64,000 nt of DNA from Methylobacterium sp. DB0501 (GTDB taxonomy: Bacteria; Pseudomonadota; Alphaproteobacteria; Rhizobiales; Beijerinckiaceae): contig NZ_JAAKGV010000022.1 of assembly GCF_011043735.1 (NCBI RefSeq), positions 1 through 64,000 of the forward strand. The letters run 5' to 3'. Shown one piece after another: positions 60,704 through 64,000 of this stretch (within the stretch, counting starts at the first letter, position 1; every line of letters begins with the position of its first letter). The notes under the pieces were generated by a model. That model ran no database searches and was not told the DNA's origin. It worked only from the letters and a program-made list of their open reading frames with translations. A program made the translations under genes and the position numbers.

Positions 60704-60926
60704 GGCGCGGCGGCTCGCCTTCGTGACGGCAGGGGTGGGCTTTGAGCCCGCTCGAGCCCTACGGCGCTCGCCCCACCCGGCAGGCCAGCCCGGGACTCGT
60801 CGAAGGCGATACCCGGGATGCCTTGCGCGGCCCCAGGACGGTCTGGGATAAATATCGACGTTTGCCCCGGATCAACGGAGCAGGTCGAGCCGCGCCGGAG
60901 CACTGATCTCGGCCGGGCCGCGTGCG

Positions 60927-61199
60927 CTACCGCGCCTCACGCTTCTCCAACGCCGTCTTCGCCTGCTTCAGCTGGTCGAACACCACGCTCGGCGTCGTGC
61001 CGAAGAAGGTGAAGCCCGCATTGATCGCCCAGTAGCCGGCGAGCAGGATCAGCGGCACCAGGATCCACCCCAGGATCTCCTCGCCGATCTTGCGGCGGCG
61101 GCGGCGCTGCCGGCGCTTCTCGCGCCGGGTCACCTTCGGGGAGGGCGGGGTCACCGTCGCGGCCGGGGCGAGGGGGGCCTCGTTGAGATCTCCGCTCAT
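60927..61199 (-). CDS. Small single-pass membrane protein
   Basis: A 90-residue protein of unknown function. A strongly basic stretch (RREKRRQRRRRRKIG, about residues 25-40) precedes one transmembrane helix (LGWILVPLILLAGYWAINAG). A short coiled-coil-like tail (DQLKQAKTALEKREAR) follows. An ideal Shine-Dalgarno (AGGAGG, six bases before the ATG) fixes the start at 61199. The basic patch would face the cytoplasm. No function is proposed. Confidence 0.7.
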   Translation of the reverse strand: MSGDLNEAPLAPAATVTPPSPKVTRREKRRQRRRRRKIGEEILGWILVPLILLAGYWAINAGFTFFGTTPSVVFDQLKQAKTALEKREAR

Positions 61200-61295
61200 C
61201 GGGATCCTCCTGCGTCCTCTGGTGCGGGGCGAGAAGCCTCGCATGTCCAATCGCCCCGCTTCGGCCGCTCGGGCGGAGCGGCCGGGGCCTCAAAT

Positions 61296-61330
61296 GCGCA
61301 TCCCGGTGGGGAGGCCCCGCCGGGATGCGC
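61296..61330 (-). terminator. Likely terminator of clpA
   Basis: GCGCATCCCGG/CCGGGATGCGC encloses a GGGG/CCCC stem, with ATTTGAGG after it on the minus strand. It lies 70 bases past the clpA stop. Confidence 0.65.
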
Positions 61331-61367
61331 GCGTCTCGGATGAGCCTCATACACGGGAGGCGTGCCG

Positions 61368-61392
61368 GGATCGAGGGGGAAGCCCTCGATCC
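61368..61392 (-). terminator. Hairpin just after clpA
   Basis: GGATCGAGGG pairs perfectly with CCCTCGATCC around a 5-base loop, 8 bases after the clpA stop. No T-run; probably acts with the larger hairpin downstream. Confidence 0.5.
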
Positions 61393-61399
61393 TCCGGGG

Positions 61400-63877
61400 T
61401 CAGGCCCGAACCAGCGGCACCTTCGGCACCGTGCGGACCCCGCCGCCGCCATCGCCCGAGCCGCCGTCCTTCGGCTTCTTCGGTGCGGCGCGAGGGCGCT
61501 TCTGCTTCTTCGCGGCGCTCTTGGCCGCCTTCTTGGCGGCGATCGTCACGTCCTTCTCGGGCCGCGGCATCACCGGGCCGGCCGGGAAGACGAAGCCGAG
61601 GCTCGGCTTCTCGCCGTCGGGCCGCTTCACGATCACCCGGACCGCGCCGCCGTCCTTCAGCTTGCCGAACAGCACCTCGTCGGCGAGCGGGGTCTTGATG
61701 GTCGCCTGGATCAGGCGGGCCATCGGGCGGGCGCCCATGGCCTCGTCGTAGCCGTTCTCGACCAGCCAGTCCCGCGCCTCGTCGGACAGCTCGATGGTGA
61801 CGTTGCGGTCGGCGAGCTGCGCCTCGAGCTGGAGGACGAACTTGTCGACGACCTTGGCCACCACCTCCTTCGGCAGATGGCCGAAGGACACGGTCGCGTC
61901 GAGGCGGTTGCGGAATTCCGGGGCGAACAGGCGGTTGATCGCCTCCTGGTCGTCGCCGGTGCGCTTGTTCTGGGTGAAGCCGAACGCCGCCTTGGCGAGG
62001 TCGGCCGCGCCCGCATTCGTCGTCATGATGATGATGACGTTGCGGAAATCGACCTGCTTGCCGTTATGGTCGGTGAGCTTGCCGTGGTCCATGACCTGCA
62101 ACAGGATGTTGAACAGGTCGGGATGGGCCTTCTCGATCTCGTCGAGCAGCAGCACGCAATGCGGGTGCTGGTCGATGCCGTCGGTGAGGAGGCCGCCCTG
62201 GTCGAAGCCAACATAGCCCGGAGGGGCGCCGATCAGCCGCGAGACGGTGTGCCGCTCCATGTATTCCGACATGTCGAAGCGCAGCATCTCGACGCCGAGG
62301 CTCGACGCCAGCTGCTTGGCCGCTTCGGTCTTGCCGACGCCGGTCGGGCCGGCGAACAGGTAGGCGCCGATCGGCTTGTCGGGATCGCGCAGGCCGGCGC
62401 GAGCGAGCTTGATCGAGGCGGTCAGCGCGTCGATGGCGGCGTCCTGGCCGTAGACCACCCGCTTCAGGTTGTCGGTGAGGTGGGCGAGCACCTCCGCGTC
62501 GTCCTTCGAGACGGTCTTCGGCGGGATGCGGGCCATCGTGGCGATGGTCGCCTCGATCTCCTTCACGCCGATGGTGCGCTTGCGCCGGCCCTCGGGCACC
62601 AGCATCTGCGAGGCGCCGGTCTCGTCGATCACGTCGATCGCCTTGTCCGGCAGCTTGCGGTCGTTGATGTAGCGGGCCGACAGCTCGACCGCGGCCTTCA
62701 CGGCCTCGGTCGTGTACTTGAGCTTGTGGAACTCCTCGAAGGACGGGCGCAGGCCCTTGAGGATCTCGATCGCGTCCGGGATCGACGGCTCGTTGACGTC
62801 GATCTTCTGGAAGCGGCGCACCAGGGCGCGATCCTTCTCGAAGTACTGGCGGTACTCCTTGTAGGTGGTCGAGCCGATGCAGCGTAGGCTGCCCGAAGCC
62901 AGTGCGGGCTTGAGCAGGTTGGACGCATCCATCGCGCCGCCCGAGGTCGCACCGGCGCCGATCACCGTGTGGATCTCGTCGATGAACATGATGGCGTTCG
63001 GGTGCGCCTCGATCTCCTTCATCACCTGCTTGAGGCGCTCCTCGAAGTCGCCGCGGTAGCGGGTGCCGGCGAGGAGCGTGCCCATGTCGAGGGAGAAGAC
63101 GGTCGCGTCCGCCAGGACCTCCGGCACCTCGTGCTGGATGATCTTGCGGGCGAGGCCTTCCGCAATCGCGGTCTTGCCGACGCCGGGGTCGCCGACGAGC
63201 AGCGGGTTGTTCTTCTGCCGGCGGCAGAGGACCTGGATCGTGCGCTGGACCTCGTTCTCGCGGCCGATCAGCGGGTCGATCTTGCCCTCGCGGGCCTTCT
63301 TGTTGAGGTTGACGCAGTAGGCGTCGAGCGCGTCACCCTTCTTCTTCTGGCCGCTGCGCTCGTCCTCGGCCCCGCTGGGACGTTCCGTCGGACCCTCCTC
63401 GTCGGCGCCGCGGACCGGCTTGCCCTCGGAGAGGCCGGGGCGCTTGGCGATGCCGTGGCTGATGTAGTTGACCGCGTCGTAGCGGGTCATGTCCTGCTCT
63501 TGCAGGAAGTAGGCGGCGTGGCTCTCGCGCTCGGCGAAGATCGCCACCAGCACGTTGGCGCCGGTGACCTCCTCGCGGCCGGAGGACTGCACGTGGATCA
63601 CCGCGCGCTGGATCACGCGCTGGAACCCCGCCGTAGGCTTCGCGTCCTGCCGCCCGTCGCCGGTGAGGTTGGCGAGCTCGGTGTCGATGTACTCGACAAG
63701 GTTGCGCTTCAGCAGGTCGACGTCGACGTTGCAGGCCCGCATGACCGCGGCCGCGTCCTGGTCGTCGACCAGGGCGAGCAGGAGATGCTCGAGCGTGGCG
63801 TATTCGTGCCGGCGCTCGCCGGCCAGCGCCAGGGCGCGGTGGAGAGCTTGTTCAAGGCTGCGTGAGAAGCTGGGCAA
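61400..63877 (-). CDS. clpA: ATP-dependent protease unfoldase ClpA
   Basis: ClpA unfolds substrates for ClpP and works with ClpS on N-end-rule proteins. The 825-residue product has the Clp N-domain, the first AAA+ module with GDPGVGKT and MFIDEIHTVIGAG, and the second with GPTGVGKTEAAK and LLLDEIEKAHPD. A Lys/Ala-rich tail (AAKKAAKSAAKKQKR) extends the C-terminus. The start is probably a TTG at 63877 (PSFSRSLEQALHRALALAG), with GAGG six bases upstream. The frame extends to an ATG at 63970, but those residues are not typical of ClpA. clpS, usually next to clpA, would lie beyond the window. aat at 12.3-13.0 kb belongs to the same pathway. Confidence 0.95.
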   Translation of the reverse strand: MPSFSRSLEQALHRALALAGERRHEYATLEHLLLALVDDQDAAAVMRACNVDVDLLKRNLVEYIDTELANLTGDGRQDAKPTAGFQRVIQRAVIHVQSSGREEVTGANVLVAIFAERESHAAYFLQEQDMTRYDAVNYISHGIAKRPGLSEGKPVRGADEEGPTERPSGAEDERSGQKKKGDALDAYCVNLNKKAREGKIDPLIGRENEVQRTIQVLCRRQKNNPLLVGDPGVGKTAIAEGLARKIIQHEVPEVLADATVFSLDMGTLLAGTRYRGDFEERLKQVMKEIEAHPNAIMFIDEIHTVIGAGATSGGAMDASNLLKPALASGSLRCIGSTTYKEYRQYFEKDRALVRRFQKIDVNEPSIPDAIEILKGLRPSFEEFHKLKYTTEAVKAAVELSARYINDRKLPDKAIDVIDETGASQMLVPEGRRKRTIGVKEIEATIATMARIPPKTVSKDDAEVLAHLTDNLKRVVYGQDAAIDALTASIKLARAGLRDPDKPIGAYLFAGPTGVGKTEAAKQLASSLGVEMLRFDMSEYMERHTVSRLIGAPPGYVGFDQGGLLTDGIDQHPHCVLLLDEIEKAHPDLFNILLQVMDHGKLTDHNGKQVDFRNVIIIMTTNAGAADLAKAAFGFTQNKRTGDDQEAINRLFAPEFRNRLDATVSFGHLPKEVVAKVVDKFVLQLEAQLADRNVTIELSDEARDWLVENGYDEAMGARPMARLIQATIKTPLADEVLFGKLKDGGAVRVIVKRPDGEKPSLGFVFPAGPVMPRPEKDVTIAAKKAAKSAAKKQKRPRAAPKKPKDGGSGDGGGGVRTVPKVPLVRA

Positions 63878-64000
63878 AGCGGGCCTCTTTGCTGGTGCCT
63901 GTCTTGGTTGGCGCTCGTCTTGGGCTGGGACCTGTCTCGGGCTGACGGCTATTTCTTTTCCATGACGCATTGCAGAGGATGTTGATGTTTCCGCGCAAAG

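Noticed and set aside
1..64000. CRISPR array, prophage, insertion sequence or toxin-antitoxin pair
   Set aside because: No regularly spaced repeats, transposase, integrase or phage structural gene was seen; the repeats present are short intergenic palindromes.

Overview
The window is chromosomal DNA of very high G+C from an alphaproteobacterium. The best fit is a methylotroph of the Methylobacterium/Methylorubrum group. The evidence is a quinoprotein alcohol dehydrogenase with the lanthanide-type Asp-Tyr-Asp site, an RNase E with a large acidic insert and an alphaproteobacterial C-terminal motif, a perfect CtrA box in front of ftsK, ubiquinone genes, and accB/accC next to a DsbA-like gene. 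Most of the window is housekeeping gene content. I see no prophage, insertion sequence, CRISPR array, tRNA or rRNA.

Layout. 1-2.3 kb: ftsK, with its C-terminus cut off by the window edge. 2.6-4.7 kb: glnK-amtB ammonium operon with a sigma54-like promoter. 4.8-7.1 kb: divergent tesB and a UbiH-type hydroxylase. 7.3-12.0 kb: a TonB-dependent receptor followed by a NarX-type histidine kinase and a NarL-type regulator, all on the minus strand. 12.3-16.6 kb: aat, a small exported protein, the accB-accC pair and a periplasmic DsbA-like protein. 16.7-18.7 kb: aminotransferase and methyltransferase. 18.9-23.9 kb: soluble chemotaxis receptor and rne. 24.6-32.6 kb: amidase, penicillin-binding protein 1A, an FkbH-like protein, and prfB with its programmed frameshift. 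32.8-35.2 kb: an exported caspase-fold protein that has lost both catalytic residues. 35.4-43.3 kb: nucleoside transporter, serine hydrolase, Tat-exported oxalate decarboxylase-like bicupin, a ZnuD-like TonB receptor with operator-like palindromes, a short-chain dehydrogenase and a cupin.

43.4-47.2 kb is the most distinctive block: a degenerate PCu(A)C-like protein, the lanthanide-type alcohol dehydrogenase (ExaF-like), its c-type cytochrome and a four-cysteine exported protein. Together these look like one periplasmic alcohol-oxidation unit. 47.3-50.8 kb: aldo/keto reductase and an MHYT-PAS hybrid kinase. 51-57.2 kb: RNase HI with a C-terminal extension, a purine permease plus uricase pair (urate uptake and degradation), a VOC protein, a GCS2-type ligase and rsmE. 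57.4-64 kb: a small exported protein, ubiA, a DUF6101-like protein, a CysQ/SuhB-type phosphatase, a one-helix membrane protein and clpA.

The non-coding DNA is unusually structured. At least four families of short repeats recur between genes: a 76-bp double hairpin (accB/accC spacer and upstream of exaF), a composite element with inverted ends (about 7.1-7.3 and 39.5-39.7 kb), a REP-like hairpin that includes the stop codon of the upstream gene (53.4 and 54.9 kb), and a 25-50-bp module with four copies. The strongest novelty candidates are the 76-bp repeat, the pseudo-caspase, and the exaF block with its start-codon palindrome and intercistronic hairpin.
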